DNA from: an uncultured Clostridia bacterium
GTDB taxonomy: Bacteria; Bacillota; Clostridia; Oscillospirales; Oscillospiraceae
Length of the DNA stretch: 42,859 bases
NCBI GenBank assembly: GCA_947170435.1
Contig: CAMVTO010000023.1
Coordinates: 1-42,859, forward strand
Direction of reading: 5' to 3'
Shown here: positions 1-13,600 of the stretch, in pieces
Position numbering within the stretch: position 1 is the stretch's first letter
How the letters are laid out: each line of letters starts with the position of its first letter
Made by a program: the position numbers and the translations under genes
Notes under the pieces: generated by a model
The model's input: only the letters and a program-made list of their open reading frames with translations
Database searches by the model: none
Told to the model about the DNA's origin: nothing

Positions 1-80
1 CGCGCGCACCGCGGGGACAAGTCCCTCGCGCACCGCGCACGAGATGGTCCTTCGCGTGCAACAGCACGCTCAGGATGACA
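1..80 (+). repeat. Window-start half of the junction repeat; 55-bp terminal identity
   Basis: Bases 1-55 equal 42805-42859 exactly, as expected of a circular or permuted contig assembled with 55-mers. The rest (56-80) completes the composite repeat with CAGGATGACA before the gene at 97. Confidence 0.9.
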
Positions 81-96
81 GAAGGAAGAAGTAAGT

Positions 97-726
97 ATGT
101 TTGAAATGCCGGGGCTGAGCGGGAACGGAAACCCGAAGGAGGACCTGGACAGGGTACGCAGGTGGCTGATGCGCTTCGTTCCGCAATTGGAGCAGGAGCT
201 GTCGAATCTGGGCACAGACAATTTCACGTCAGCGTATAACGAGCGGCTGGAGGGCCTGGTCGAACGGACCGGCGCGGAGGCGCAGAAGACGTCAGCCGAG
301 GCGCTGGCCGAACACATCCTGGATAACGAGAACCCGCACAAGGTGACGCTGGAGCAGCTGGGCTATCAGGAGCCGCAGGCCGTATGGACGGAGACGGAGC
401 ACGGCTGGATGGTCACACTGGGCGGGATCATGCTGGAGGCCATGTATGTGGCGGTCAGCGTGACCGGCGAGGCGGCGGGCAGCCTGTACAAAGCTACGGT
501 GGAGCCGGGGGACTGGGACGCGCCTTTCGGGAGCCTCAGCAGCACAACAACGCAATGGATCGCACAGGCGGGCTGGATCGGAGGCCGGCATGGCCAGACG
601 GAGAGCAGCGCAGGCGCGTTTGAGATATACGACACAGCAGCGGAGATAGCCGGTACGGCTGTCATCATCGGGATAGGAGGCGTCACAGATGGCGGAGCCA
701 AAGAAACTGACATTATCGCCGGATGA
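97..726 (+). CDS. Probable tail-fibre-type or tail-tip structural protein (209 aa)
   Basis: No catalytic motif is visible. The N-terminal half (to about residue 75) is helical and charged. Around residues 77-82 it reads NENPHKVT, the NPHxVT signature common in phage tail-fibre and tail-collar proteins. The C-terminal half is rich in Gly, Ala and Thr and looks beta-structured. It lies downstream of the nozzle-like gene across the contig junction and overlaps the next gene by 38 nt, so it belongs to the morphogenesis operon. A repeat copy occupies the sequence just upstream, leaving only a purine-rich GAAGGAAGAAG as ribosome binding site. A structural role is inferred from position and motif; the exact function is unknown. 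Confidence 0.6.
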   Translation: MFEMPGLSGNGNPKEDLDRVRRWLMRFVPQLEQELSNLGTDNFTSAYNERLEGLVERTGAEAQKTSAEALAEHILDNENPHKVTLEQLGYQEPQAVWTETEHGWMVTLGGIMLEAMYVAVSVTGEAAGSLYKATVEPGDWDAPFGSLSSTTTQWIAQAGWIGGRHGQTESSAGAFEIYDTAAEIAGTAVIIGIGGVTDGGAKETDIIAG

Positions 727-1591
727 GGTAGGGCAGGCGATCAATAACGCGGGGCAGCAGGCGCAGCAAATGCAGCAGCCTGCGATGCCGGGCGCGATGA
801 CGAACCCGAACGGGTTTCAGGCGGTGACGCCACTGCAGACGGGAGCGCAGACGCCTCAGAGCGCGGCATGGCGGAACGTGAAGCAGACCGGGAACGCGAA
901 GACGGACTACAGCGCGATCCTTGGCGCACAGCCTGGCGCGTACCAGAGCCAGTACCAGCCGCAGATCGGGCAGACCATGAACAACCTGATCCAGCAGCGG
1001 CCTTTCCAGTACGACGTGAACACGGATGCGTTGTACCGGAACATCAAGGACAACTACATCAAACAGGGCAGGCAGGCCATGATGGACACGCAGGGCGCGA
1101 GCGCTGCGCTGACAGGCGGCTATGGCAACAGCTATGGCGTGCAGGCCGGGCAGCAGGCGTACCAGAACAGCCTGGGGAATCTGAGCGCACAGATCCCTGA
1201 GCTGTATAACCTGGCCTATCAGCGGTATTTGGGCAATGAGAATTCTCAGCGCCAGAACCTCGCGGCGCTGCAGGGGCTGGACGAGAGCGATTATCAGCGC
1301 TACCAGTACGATACGCAGCAGTATGAGGCCAAGCTGGCCGATGCCTATCAGAAGTACAAGGCGGCGACGTCTGGCGGCGGGAGCGGAAAGAAGAAGGATC
1401 CGCGGAGCGACGCGGAGTGGCTGATCAACTACTCAGCCGAGAACGGATGGAATCCGGACGTGGCGCTGAATGCGCTGGCCAGCTCCAACGGCTGGTCGAA
1501 GGATTACACGAAGGCCGTGTCTGATATCACACACGGATACACGGACGTGCAGCGGGACAAGGACCTGGACGATTACGTGAACAGCAAATAA
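689..1591 (+). CDS. Gln/Gly/Tyr-rich virion protein, candidate ejection protein (300 aa)
   Basis: The start is fixed by GGAGG eight bases upstream, inside the end of the preceding gene. The N-terminal 100 residues are rich in Gln, Pro and Ala. The middle (about residues 110-190) has the segment ALTGGYGNSYG followed by a PELYNLAYQRYLG-like helix. I recall this block from structural proteins of many clostridial phages, always of unknown function. A long Gln/Tyr-rich helix follows, then a GGGSGKKK linker and a small C-terminal domain. Direct placement before the 12-kb giant gene suggests that the two proteins travel together, for instance as internal proteins ejected with the DNA. That role is inference. 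Confidence 0.65.
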   Translation: MAEPKKLTLSPDEVGQAINNAGQQAQQMQQPAMPGAMTNPNGFQAVTPLQTGAQTPQSAAWRNVKQTGNAKTDYSAILGAQPGAYQSQYQPQIGQTMNNLIQQRPFQYDVNTDALYRNIKDNYIKQGRQAMMDTQGASAALTGGYGNSYGVQAGQQAYQNSLGNLSAQIPELYNLAYQRYLGNENSQRQNLAALQGLDESDYQRYQYDTQQYEAKLADAYQKYKAATSGGGSGKKKDPRSDAEWLINYSAENGWNPDVALNALASSNGWSKDYTKAVSDITHGYTDVQRDKDLDDYVNSK

Positions 1592-1607
1592 ACAGGAGGA
1601 CGCAGCA

Positions 1608-4600
1608 ATGGCCAAATTCGGCGAAGGTCTGAGCGGAAGGAACTTTCTCGACAGCCTGACGGATAAGCAGCAGATCGCGGACTATAAGAGCGTATATAAC
1701 CAGCAAAGACAGAAAGGCCTGAAACCGGACGCGGCCATGGACGCCGCACAGCTGCAGACCGTACTGAAATACCAGAATGTGGAGGCGCCGGCACAGATGA
1801 CGGCGCCTTCTGGCAATACTGCACAAAAGCCGCTGATGCAGAACCCATACACAAATAATCTGTTTCAGCGGATGTTCGGAAGCAACAGGAACCCCAGCAC
1901 CATCACAGAGCAGGACCGGCAGCAGGCCGCGTGGAAGCCGTCGGCGCTGAGTGGGCGCGACTTCCTTGACAGCCTGACGGAGCGCAGCGAGATCGACACA
2001 TTCAAGAGCATCTATAACCGGCAGCGCAGCGCGGGCATGAACACACAGGCGGCCATGAGCGCGGCACAGGCGGGCGTGGAAGAAGGGCGTGCTGGCCTGC
2101 AGACGGCGGCAAGCAGGAAGATCCAGATGGAAGAGGCCAGTGAGGACCTGAACAACGTGCTTGGCAATCGGCAGATGAACGGCACAGACATGTGGAACAC
2201 GTTCGATGTCGCGGATCAGGACGTGGTGCTACGGCACATCGCCGAGGCGCGGGCAAACGGCGGCAGCGTTGTCGATGCGATCTATGACGGGCTGGAGGAG
2301 ATCGGAGCCGCGGAGAAGTACGGCGCGAACCAGAGGTGGACACCGAGCGCAGCGCCGGAAGCGCCGAAACAGGAGTTTGATTTTGACACAAAGCAGAGCG
2401 ATGTGGAACGTTACAATCTGGATCAGCAGGATGCCGGCATGCGCAGCGAATATGAAACGCTGGCCGGACAGGAGCGCAAACTGCAGCAGCAACTGGAAGC
2501 AATGGCGGACGCGATCCGGGTCGGTGAAAGCACTGACTATGAAGCGTACGAAGCGCTGGAGGCACAGCTGGAGCAGGTGCGCAGCCGGATGACCGGGGTG
2601 GAAGAAGAGCAGGAAGCTTTTGAAGCAGCGAAGAACGCGGAGCCGACAAGACCGGAGGGCAGGAGCGCCGGCGAGATAACACGAGAGATCGAAGAGCGGC
2701 AGGCGATGATAGACCGCATAACGAATGAGCTGAGCTATCATAATTATCGTGATGCGGAAAATCCTGACCTTGCGCGGCGCAGGGCGCGGGCCAACATGAA
2801 TCAGCTACAGCAGGAGATCGAGCAGCTGCAGGAAGAGCTACAGCAGGCCCAGAGCGCTGAAGCGGATTATGAGCAGCAGATGGACCAGTTTCTGAATGAA
2901 TCAGGGCTGGCAAGCCCCTATGTGCAGGGTGGCGTCGGTGAGCGCGGCCTGATCGGGGACGAGCTGGGCAGGGATACAGCGCTGGCTGCAGTCAACTATC
3001 TGGCACAGGGCTATCACGGGCTGTTCCATGGAATCGCCACAGGAGAGCACTATGTAGCCGAGAAACTGCTGGGCGTGGATAACGCAGTCACTAAGTTCCT
3101 GCAGAAGAGCAAAGATTTCTGGGGCGGGCAGGAAGCTCTGGCTACCAATGCCAGCAAAGCAAACGCAGGACTGGCACAGAAGCATGTATATGACGCGGTG
3201 CAGAAAATCATCGCAGATCCAGAAGTGGCAGCGGTCGTAGGAGAGAGCGCAAAGAACGCGGTCAAGGTGCTGGATGATTATCTCGTCGGGCCGACCTTCA
3301 GAAATCTTGGCCGCATGATGCCAGGAGCAATGCTGGACGTGGCGATGAGCGGCATGTCTGCTGCGTATGATATCACGAGAACAGCGACGGAGGCCATTGG
3401 CGCGTGGGCCGGGCGCGGATTAGGCAGCCAGTTGGCCAGCGGCGTGCAGGCAGCCATGAGCAATCCGGGCTTTGGCGTGACATATGCAAGTGAATACTTT
3501 GAAAGTCTTGCCGAGAAGATCGACGCAGGCCAGGAACCGACACCGACGGACATGGTCTGGATGGCTGCGTCATCCTATATCAGCGCACTGATCGAATACG
3601 GCGGCGACGATGTTGCCAGCGGTTTCCAGGCAGTGCTGATGGACGAGGTCGGAGGCTTCAAGGGCTTCATCCATGCGGAGATCGGTGAGCCTATCGAAGA
3701 GATCACGCAGCAGTTCACGAAGCGTGTCGGTGAGAACATCAGCAGCTATTTGCAGACAGGAAAACCTGTTTATACGCTGTATGGCGATGAGCCGGGACAG
3801 TCTCTGATCAATCTGGCTGAGCTGTGGGATACGACGTGGCAGACGTGGATCGCCACAGCCGGCATGACAGGCACACACTATGCTGTGGGCCTGCTGCGCA
3901 ATGGCATCGTCAAGGTCAATCGCGGCGAGGAACTGGACACAGATGAGCTGGCAGCGCTGCGAGAGTTTGACGAGTGGATGCGGAACAAAGCGCAGGAAAC
4001 GGAGCAGCACGACGCCTTTGAGCAGGCGGTGCAGGATCCAAATGCGGAGACGCCGGCGGAGCGGGATGACGGTATCCGGGAGATGACGCCGGAGGAGGCC
4101 AGGGCGGAGGCGGCCAAGGCACTGACAGAGGACGAACGCATGCCTGAGCTGCCGGGAGAGACGCAGACTGCGCAGGAGACGCCAGCGCAGCCGGAACAGG
4201 CAGCGCAGACTGCAGCGGAACCAGCGCAGCCGACCATGAGCGAGCGCATCATGCAGGAGATCGAGGCAGGAGCAGCGCCGGGGCCGAACTTCGGGAGCAT
4301 GAGCGATTCGCAGCTTATCCAGTTGCTTGAGCGGCGCATGCTGCAGGACCAGCGCCAGATGAGCGGGCAGCAGCAGGCGCTGATGGCCATGACGGACGAG
4401 CAGCTGATGGACGCAGCCAACGGAGCGGGCGAGTACGCCAACATCCCGCGGGAAGATCAGATGGCAGCGCGGGCGCTGCTGAATGCCCGGAGGAATGAAG
4501 CGGGGCTAAACAGGCTGCAGGAAATGAGCGTGGACGAGCTGGAGGCAGAACTGACGGCGCGTAACGCGGGCGAAGGCGACGTGGCGCTGGTGGGCCTGAC

Positions 4601-7600
4601 TGACCAGCAGGTGATGGATCGAAGGAACGAGCTGGTCAATGAGCAGCTTGCACCTGCTGAACAGGCAGCGCCTGCGGCTGAACAGGCAGAGCCTGCAGCG
4701 GAGCAGACGGCGGAAGAAGCCGCTGCCGAGCAAGCAGAAGCGGAGCAGGAAGCGGCAGAAGCGGAGCAGGCGAAGGAAGAGGAAGCGGCGGAGCCTGACT
4801 TCATCGACATGACGCCTGAAGAGGTCGATAAATACGTCAGCGAGCAGGCAACGAAGGGGCCGGATAACATCCTGCCCAGCTTTGAACCGTATAAGGGCAG
4901 TGATCTGGCGGCCGGCATGAGCGAGGACGAGCTGAAGCAGGCGGCCAAGCATGCTATTGGCAGAAAACAGCTGTTCGATCGCAGCAACAGGAACCGCGGG
5001 CTGGGCGAATGGAAAATGAATCTGGCCCAGAGCATGATCTTCCAGGCGCGGCAGCAGGCGGATACAGAGCGCTGGCGTCAGGCTGAAGCGTTGGCCGGCC
5101 ATGAAGTGTCCGCTGATGAGATCTACGAGCATGAGAAGCAATTCAAGACCGAGGAAGCCGCGAGGCTGGAACTGGAAAAGAAGAATCAGAAGCCTGAGCG
5201 GGCCGATGTGCCGGAGCAGGTGGCGCAGGGAGAAGTAGAGGACGGGCGCGAAGTCGAAGTGACGCCGACCGTGGAGGGCCGGACAGAGGACGATAACAGG
5301 CCGGAACCGAAGCCTGAGCTGCCGGAGACACCAGCGGACCAGGAACAGCGGGCGGAGGAGCCGGAGGCGCAGGAAGCGCCGGCGCAGCAGGAGCAGGAAG
5401 CGCAGCGGGCAGGCGAAGAGGAGAAACTGGCGACCGGGACAGACACGGAACAGTTTGTGCCGGACCGGAAGCCGGAGCAGCCGGAGAGTATTGAAGATCG
5501 GCAGAAGACGGCGGAGCAGCCGGAGGCCAGGACGGCTGAGGCACAGCCGGAGCAGCAATCGCCGCAGCAGCAGGCAGCGGAGATGCTGGCGACAGGAACA
5601 TCTGAATATGACAACAGGCCGGAACCGAAGCCGGAGCAGCCTGCGGAGATCGCCGACCAGGGCACAGCGGCGCAGGCCGTGGAGACGCAGACAAGCGAGC
5701 AGCCGGAGCAGCAGACAGCGCAGGCCCAGGCGGAGACACAGACCGAGACGCCCATCATGCAGGGCGAGGGGCTGGAGGAAGAGCAGCGCGGCGAGGGCGG
5801 TCAGGAAGAGACACGGCAGACCACAGCGGAGAGCGAGACGAACGTGGACCCGCGGATCGCCCAGGAGACGGAGGCCGAGGCGAAGAGCTACGGCTTCAAG
5901 GCCGGGCGCACCACAGGCGACGGGAGCCAGGACACGGGCGTGCATCTGGTGAATACCGGCAAGCTGACGCGGGAACGCGCCGGCGAGCTGGAGGTGATCG
6001 ACCGGATCGCCAAGGAATTCGGATTCTCCGTCGAGGTCGGCGACTATGACAGCAGGATCAATGGACGGTATGACGGCGAGCGGACCGTATACCTGAACAA
6101 GAATACCGGCAACGCGCTGGAGACAGTGACCGGGCATGAGATGTACCACATGGTCCAGCGGATCAGCCCGGAGAGCGCGAGGAAGATCGAGAAGATCTTT
6201 GACCAGTGGGCGGCGCGGTCCGCTGACTTTGACCTGCAGACGCGCATAGAGGAGGTCAAAGAGCGTTACGAGCGCTTCGGCAAGCCGCTGAAGAATGACG
6301 CGGAGGCGAAGGAGGAGCTGATCGCCAACAGCTTCTACAATTTCATCAGCGATCCGGAGACGATGCGGCAGGTGTACCAGGCCGACAGGAGCATCCTTGA
6401 GCGCGTGATGGATTTTGTACGCAAGGTGCAGCACGCGATCCAGGAGATGCTGGACAGGTACGAGACGAATACGCCTGAAGCGCGGATGCTGGCGGAGCAG
6501 GCGGGGGCGCTCGATGAGATGTACAGCGCGATGCGCGAAGCGCTAACGGATATGCAGCAGCTGAGCGAGACGAAGAAGGCGGCGACGCCTGTTGCGCCGG
6601 TGGGCAAGGCGACGCAGAAATACCGGCAGGCGGTGCAGGACGCAACAAACAAGCGGCAGATCACCAGGGCCGGGCGCGAACTGGCCGGAGAGCTGCTGCG
6701 GCAGAGCGGGAACGAGGTCAACGAGGACAATATCACCAGGATGATGTACGCGGCGCAGGAAGTGGCCGAGGGAAACACGCAGCCTGCGTACGCGCTGATG
6801 AACAACAACTTGAAGGGGACCATGCTGGACGCAGAGGTCCGCCGCGGCATGCAGATGCTGGGCGGGCTGGTGTGGGACACCGTCAGGAGCAATGATGGCG
6901 CGGAGTTCAACGCGCTGATCATGGGGGAAGCAGAGGAAGAAAAGACTGAGAGCCGGTATCAGATACCGGATACGTTCAATGAGCCTAAAGAAAAGGGAGA
7001 AGTAATACGGCAAAGATACACAGAAGATTTGATAAATGGAAGTATAAAACTTCAAATGTATGAGCACTGGGATGAACTGAAAGCTATGAAACCTGTCAGC
7101 AGAGTTAATCCTAATATTGACATAACAGAATATGCAAAAGAAGCATATGATACAAGGTCAGCATTGAGAAATGCAATGGTTGGGTTGACAAAAAGGCTCA
7201 ATGAATTGCTTCATCGAACTGGAATGCCTGAGATTATATTCAATAGACGATCAGTCAACAAGAATAATCATTTAAGCAATACAGACATGAGATTCATGGA
7301 TGCTATACCTGACGTTGTTGAAAAAGGTATGGTTGTTAATGAACATTATAAACACAAAAAGTATAGTGATGTCGAACACTCGGTTACATTTGGCGGACCT
7401 GTAACGACACCAGATGGAACAAAATACATGGGTGTGGTAGTTCATAAAACAAATGGCATGGAAAGATACTACACTCATAAGGTATTACTACCTAATGGGA
7501 AAGAATATGTGTTTGCGGAAAACGAAAAAGCAGGCCTGGCTCACTATGGAGAGCTGCCTGAAGGCAACCAACCAAACACAGCACCTGCTTCTAAATGGAG

Positions 7601-10600
7601 TATAGCACAGGCCGAGGACAAAGTCAATGATGAAGTATCTGATGTACGGTACAGCCTACCGATGGAGCAACCCGTGGAGGAAACGCGGGACCTGGTGGCA
7701 GTGCACAACCTGAGCAAGGAAAAGCTGGAGGGCGCACTGGAGCTGGGCGGCATGCCTATGCCGAGCATCGCGGTGACGAAGAGCAATATCGGGCATAGTA
7801 CATACGGCGAAGTATCACTGGTGTTTGGAAAAGATACGGTAGACCCGAAGAATCCGCAGAACAAAGTATATGGACGGGATGCCTGGACAACGACTTTCCC
7901 AAGCGTGGACAGGCCGATCAACCAAGCGAAATCGGATCAGTTGTACAGCGACCTGAATAAGGCTGGCAAGGGGCTGCCAGAGTACCTGAAGCACAATATC
8001 CTAAGGGTAACACAGTATCTGAATGATGAAAGCATGTCGGATTATAACGCGCTCGAGCTGGTAAAAAATGCAAGGGATAACACGGGCTTAATGGCTGCAT
8101 ATATGGCAGAAAAAGGCGAAACTGTGGTGCCTGTAATGGGGCACGAAGCGCCAAAGCCGGCGTGGAGCGTTGAAAGGGAAAAATGGTTCGATAAGTTATA
8201 TACCGATCTGGCCGGAATCGTGGATAGCAAAGAAGAGTTTAACAGTGCGCCGATGAAAGAGATGGATGAGCGGCTGGAAAAAACGGACGAACGATATGCG
8301 AGGCTTCCGAAGCCCAGGCGGAGAACGGTGCTGTCTGGCATGTATAACTATCTGAACCGGGTGATGACTGAAGAAAGAACCTTTATAGACGAGGCTGAAA
8401 CAGACAAAAAAATCAGAGAGAAAATCAACCAGGAAGAATACCAGAAATGGCTTTCCAAGAAACTGGACGGGCTTTTCGGGGATAAGGCAATAGCTAAGGA
8501 CGTGGACAGGTACACAGCGAGCGGTAACCGCAAGAGCTTTGCGCAGACACATGCGGCCTATACGCTGGACAATATCGTCCGGGAGATGCGGAAAAAGGCT
8601 GGCAAAGCGGAGCAGAGCGGATTCATGACCGGATACAACCGTTTCGCGGGCGCGGCGGCGAAGGAATACAAGAGCATCGACGAGATGCATGCCGATGAAG
8701 GACGCCTGACGGAATGGTCGGAGGAGATCCAGAAAAAGTACGAAGCCGGACAGAACGAGCTGCTGGAGCTGATCAGCGAGATCAAGAAATACAGGAAAAA
8801 GAGCGCGGTCGATAACGAATTTATCGTGAACGATATCATCACGCAGAACCTGGTGGAGGCGGCGACCGGAAAGCAGACGGTTGCCGACGTGCGCAGGATC
8901 CTGAAGCAGAATTATCCGGATATATCGGACGAAATCGTGAAAAAGGCCGTCAAAGTCATCAAGGAAGCAGCAGAGCTGCCTGCGATGTACTACGAGGCGA
9001 AACCGCTGCGCGGCGTGGGCCTGAGCGAGGTCAGGCTGGCAGTTGTGCCTGAAAGCACGGACCAGGCGCTGATCAACCGGCTGAAGGAGGCCGGCGTGGG
9101 CGAGGTGCTGACCTATCCTGACGGCGATGAGGACGCGAGGCGGGAAATCATCAATAACGCTGATCAGGTGAAATTCAGCGTGAATGAGGATGACGTCAGC
9201 GACGGGCGTGACATCTGGGAGGAATGGCTGGACGGTACGGTGACGGGCGGGCAGGACGCGATCGAGCTGCTGAAGCGGATGCAGGAGATCCAGCGCGGGC
9301 GGAAGACGCATGAGAGCGGGGACTGGAAGCAGGACGTGAAGCGGATCGTGAAGGACATGACCATGTACATCGGGACCGGGAACCTGACGGACCGCGAGGT
9401 GGAGAAGCGGCTGACGCAGATCTTCACGGAGCTGGACGGCGAGGAGAGCACGGGCGACAAGGCGAACGAGCGCGTGGGGCTGGCGCTTTCTGACCTGCGC
9501 GGCCTGATCACGGAGATCCTGAGCGAGAACGCGTACAGCGATACATACAGGGGCGTGCTGCAGGCGCTGCGGGGAGGATTCTTCCTGACCGAGGGCATGA
9601 AGCAGGAGCTGGGCGGCAGCGCGGAGATACGCGACTTCCGCACTGCGCTCTCCGGCATCGCCAGGGTGTACAGCAACGAGTTCACGGGCCGGAAGAAGAA
9701 CGTACGGCAGCGTGACCTGAGGCACATCTGGGAGGAACAGCTGACAAAGCTGGACCCGGCGGCATTCACCGCGGACGCGAACGAGCAGGAAATGGCGAAC
9801 AGGCTGCTTGACTATATCGAGCAGCACAGGGATATGAGCACGTACCTTGATCCGCAGACCAGGAACATGGTGGCGGAGCAGGCGCTGACCACATTAGCAG
9901 AGTATTACGCGGCGGCCGAGCCGGGACCGGACACGGATACGCAAAAGGCGCGGCAGGCGCTGGCCAGGATGACCGGGCGCGTGGCGGAGCTGGAGGAGCA
10001 GCAGACCATGCTGCTCAGGAAGATGAGCCAGCTGATGAACCAGGGCCGGCAGGCGGAGGGCCGCGAGCAGAAGCAGGCCGCGAGCGAGGAACTGCGCAAG
10101 GCGCAGGCAGAGGCGCTGGCACTGGGCAAGGAGCTGGACAAGGCTCAGAAGGAGCACGAGAAGCTGTATGACGCGATCAAGGTAAAGGATAACCGGGCAG
10201 CATACCTTGAAAACGTGATCAACCAGCTCAAAAAGAAGAACGCTGCTGATCAGAAGGCCGCGGTGAAGGAAGACCGGGCGCGGGTGCGCGCCAGGGCGGC
10301 GCAGCGGGCCGAGGCGGTCAAGGCGAGGCAGAACATCCGCAAGACCGAAATGAAGATGCGGCGGATGCTGGAGAAGCCGAGCAACACAGCATATGTGCCG
10401 CTGGACAGGGTGCGGCAGCTGCTGAATCTGGTGGAAGCCGTGATGAACAGCGACACGCGCAAGGCGGCGCAGGCCGGCGAGAACTGGATGCGGGCGGCGA
10501 GGGAGATGCGGCAGGACGTGAGCAACAGCTTCGTCCGCGACGCTTATGACGAGGGCTTCATCAACCAAATGCAGGATGCCTGCGACATCCTGAAGGACAA

Positions 10601-13600
10601 GAGTATCAACCAGCTGGAGGGCGAGGAGCTGCAGTACGTCAGCAATACGCTGACGCAGGCGCTGCACCAGATCGAGAACGCGACGAAGATCATCGGCGAG
10701 GACCGGAAGACGGACGCGCTGGTCGAGGCGCACAGCATGACCGAGACCTTCAACGCGCACAAGCCGCAGGCGACCGGCGGCCTTGCCAAGGGCTTGCAGA
10801 GCCTTGCCACTGAGCACCTGAACCCGGAAAGCGAGTTCAACAAGCTGGCCGGATACCGGACAGACAACGCAGTGTACCGGCGCGGGCAGGCGCTGATCAG
10901 GGGCCAGCGCGATATGAACAGGATCAAGATGGAGATGACCAAGCGCTTTGAGCCGCTGATGACCGGGCAGAACGCGAAGCTGTTCAAAAAGTTCCAGGGC
11001 AAGGGCGCGGAGGTCATCGACACGGGGATCGCCGGCAGCCGGCACGGGACCTTCAAGATCACGCAGAGCACCAGGGCGGCCATCTACCTGCACAGCCTGA
11101 ACCAGCAGAACGTGGACGGCATGAAGAACGGCGTGACCGTGCCGGACTATGAGCTGATGAAGAAGGGCAAGATCCGCGAGGCGTGGGACCGGGCAGAGCG
11201 CATGAAGCTCAGCGAGAGCGACATGCGGAAGATCACAGCCGGGATGAGCGAGTACGAAAAGGCATGGTGCAAAGCGTGGCAGGATATGCAGGCGTACATC
11301 ACTCCGATCCTGAACAACGTGAGCATGGAGCTGAACGGCTGGCATCGGTTCACGGTGGAAAATTACTTCCCGATCCGCAGGGACGGCAACTATCTGGCGA
11401 CGGACTTTGAAAGCCTGATGTCGGATGACCGCATCAAAAACATGGGCTTCACCAAGCTGAGGAAGAACGCCAGCAATCCTATGATGCTGGAGGACCTGTA
11501 CAGCGTGGTGAACCGGACCATCAACGGATCGAGCCTGTACGCGGGGATGCTGATCCCTGTGACCAACTTCAACAAGGTGTTCAACGCGAGCCTGCCGGGA
11601 TACGAGGACAGCCCCAAGGCGGCGCTGAGAAGGGTGTTTGGAAACAAGGAATACGAATACATCGAGCGCATGATGAAGGACGTGCAGCAGGCGGGCGTCA
11701 GGACGGACAGCAGCTTACTGGATAAGGTGCGCAGCAAGGCCGCTCCGGCGGCGCTGGGCGCGAACCTGAGCGTGATCATCAAGCAGGCGGCGAGTTATCC
11801 GACAGCGGCGGCGACGATCGGCTGGCGGCCGCTGATGCGGGCACTGAGCAGCACCAGGCGCTTCGACCAGAAGATTGTGGGCAAGTACACGAGCGCATAC
11901 TGGGAGCGCACCAGCGCCAACATCCAGGCCATGAACGCGAACACGCAGAACAGCACGATCGACCGGACGAGCAGTTGGCTGAACGCGCCGATCTCCGGCA
12001 TGGACAAGGCGACGGTGCGGAAGATCTGGATCGCGTGCGAGTACGCGGTCGAGGAGCAGCGGAAGGACCTGCAGCGCGGGACGGACGCCTATTATGAGGC
12101 CGTGGCGGAGATGTACGAGCACTGCCTTGAGCGCACGCAGCCGGAGTACGGCGTGATGCAGCGGCCGCATATCCTGCGAAGCAATAACCAGCTGACAAAG
12201 TCCGTGACGATGTACAAGACGCAGAGCTTCCAGAACTTCAACGTGCTGTATGACGCGGTGCAGGATTTCAGGACGCAGGCGAAGGCGTACAAGGACAGCC
12301 ACAGCGCGGAGAACAAGGCGGAGCTGGACCGGGCCAAGACCAAGCTGGCCAGGGCGGCCAGCAGCCAGATCGTGAGCGCGGTGGTGCTGGCGCTGATGAC
12401 CGCGGTCGGCAAGGCCGTGCTGCACAAGCCGGAGCCGTACCAGGATGACAAGGGCGAGCTGACGGCGGAGAGCGCGGCGGAGCAGCTGAGCCGGGACGCC
12501 ATCAGCAGCATGATGGGCATGGTGACGGGCGGCAGCGAGCTGTTCGACCTGATCACGGGCATCATTGACGGCAAAGCGCCGTATGACATCGAGGCGGGCG
12601 CGGTGAGCATGGTCAACGACCTGTACCAGAGCGCTTACAAGTTGGGCGTGGCGGCGACGGCGATCGCGGACAGCAGCCTGACTACAGAGCAAAAGTGGCA
12701 GAAGAGCCAGAAGGCCGCGGAGAGCTTCCTGAACAGCATCGCGGCCATGGGCGGGTTCCCGTTCAACAATCTCAGGAACATCTACAACAGCGCGACTAAG
12801 TACGTCAGCGACATCCGCAGCGGGAATGTGATCGAGGGCCTGACGCGGGGAGACGTGACGGCCAGCAATGCGGCACGATATATGGGCGAGGCGCTGCAGA
12901 AGGGTGACACGGAGACGTACACGCGCCTGTACAATCGGCTGATCAGCCAGGGCAAGACCGCGAGCCAGATCAACAGCGCGATGAAGACATGGATGAAGCA
13001 GAACGACGCGAGGATCCGGGCGGCGGCGGAGGCCATCGACAGCGGGGACGTTGACGAGTATTACCGTATCGTCGGCGAAATGACGGACCAGGGATACGGC
13101 ACGGCAAACGTGGTGAACGCTATCGAGGCGGTGCGCAAGGCCAGAGCCGAGAGTGAAGAGTTGAGAGTGGAGAGTGGAGAGAATACTCCGCTGAGCTTTG
13201 ACGAGATCGTCAGAGGACAAAAGGACGATGAAGCCAGCGTGTACACCTACGCGCAGATGAACGCGCTGCTGGACGATGGGAACACGAGGGCGGCGCTGAG
13301 CGTGCAGAGGCAGCTCTTCAAGAGCAAGGGCACCACAGCCGTCAAGAGTGCGCTCACATCCTACTGGAAGCCCAAGTACCAGGCGGCATACCAGAGCCGG
13401 AACCGGCAGGAGCTGAACCGCATCACCAAGCTGCTGAAGACCATGGGCTACAGCGACAGCAGTATCGCTAAATGGAAGCAGGTGGAAAGCGAAGGAGGCA
13501 GCAGTAAGAAGAGCACGAGCCGCTTCGGCGGGACCTTCGGGAGCAGCAAGAAGAGCAGCAGCAAGAAGAAATCGACGAGCCGCTTCGGAGGGGGCTTTGG

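Noticed and set aside
4506..6434. 642-codon minus-strand frame opposite the giant gene
   Set aside because: Leu/Arg-rich shadow of the Glu/Gln/Ala-rich plus-strand coding sequence, without ribosome binding site; other long minus frames at 8196-9827, 9894-11345, 11715-13220 and 13448-14944 are of the same sort.
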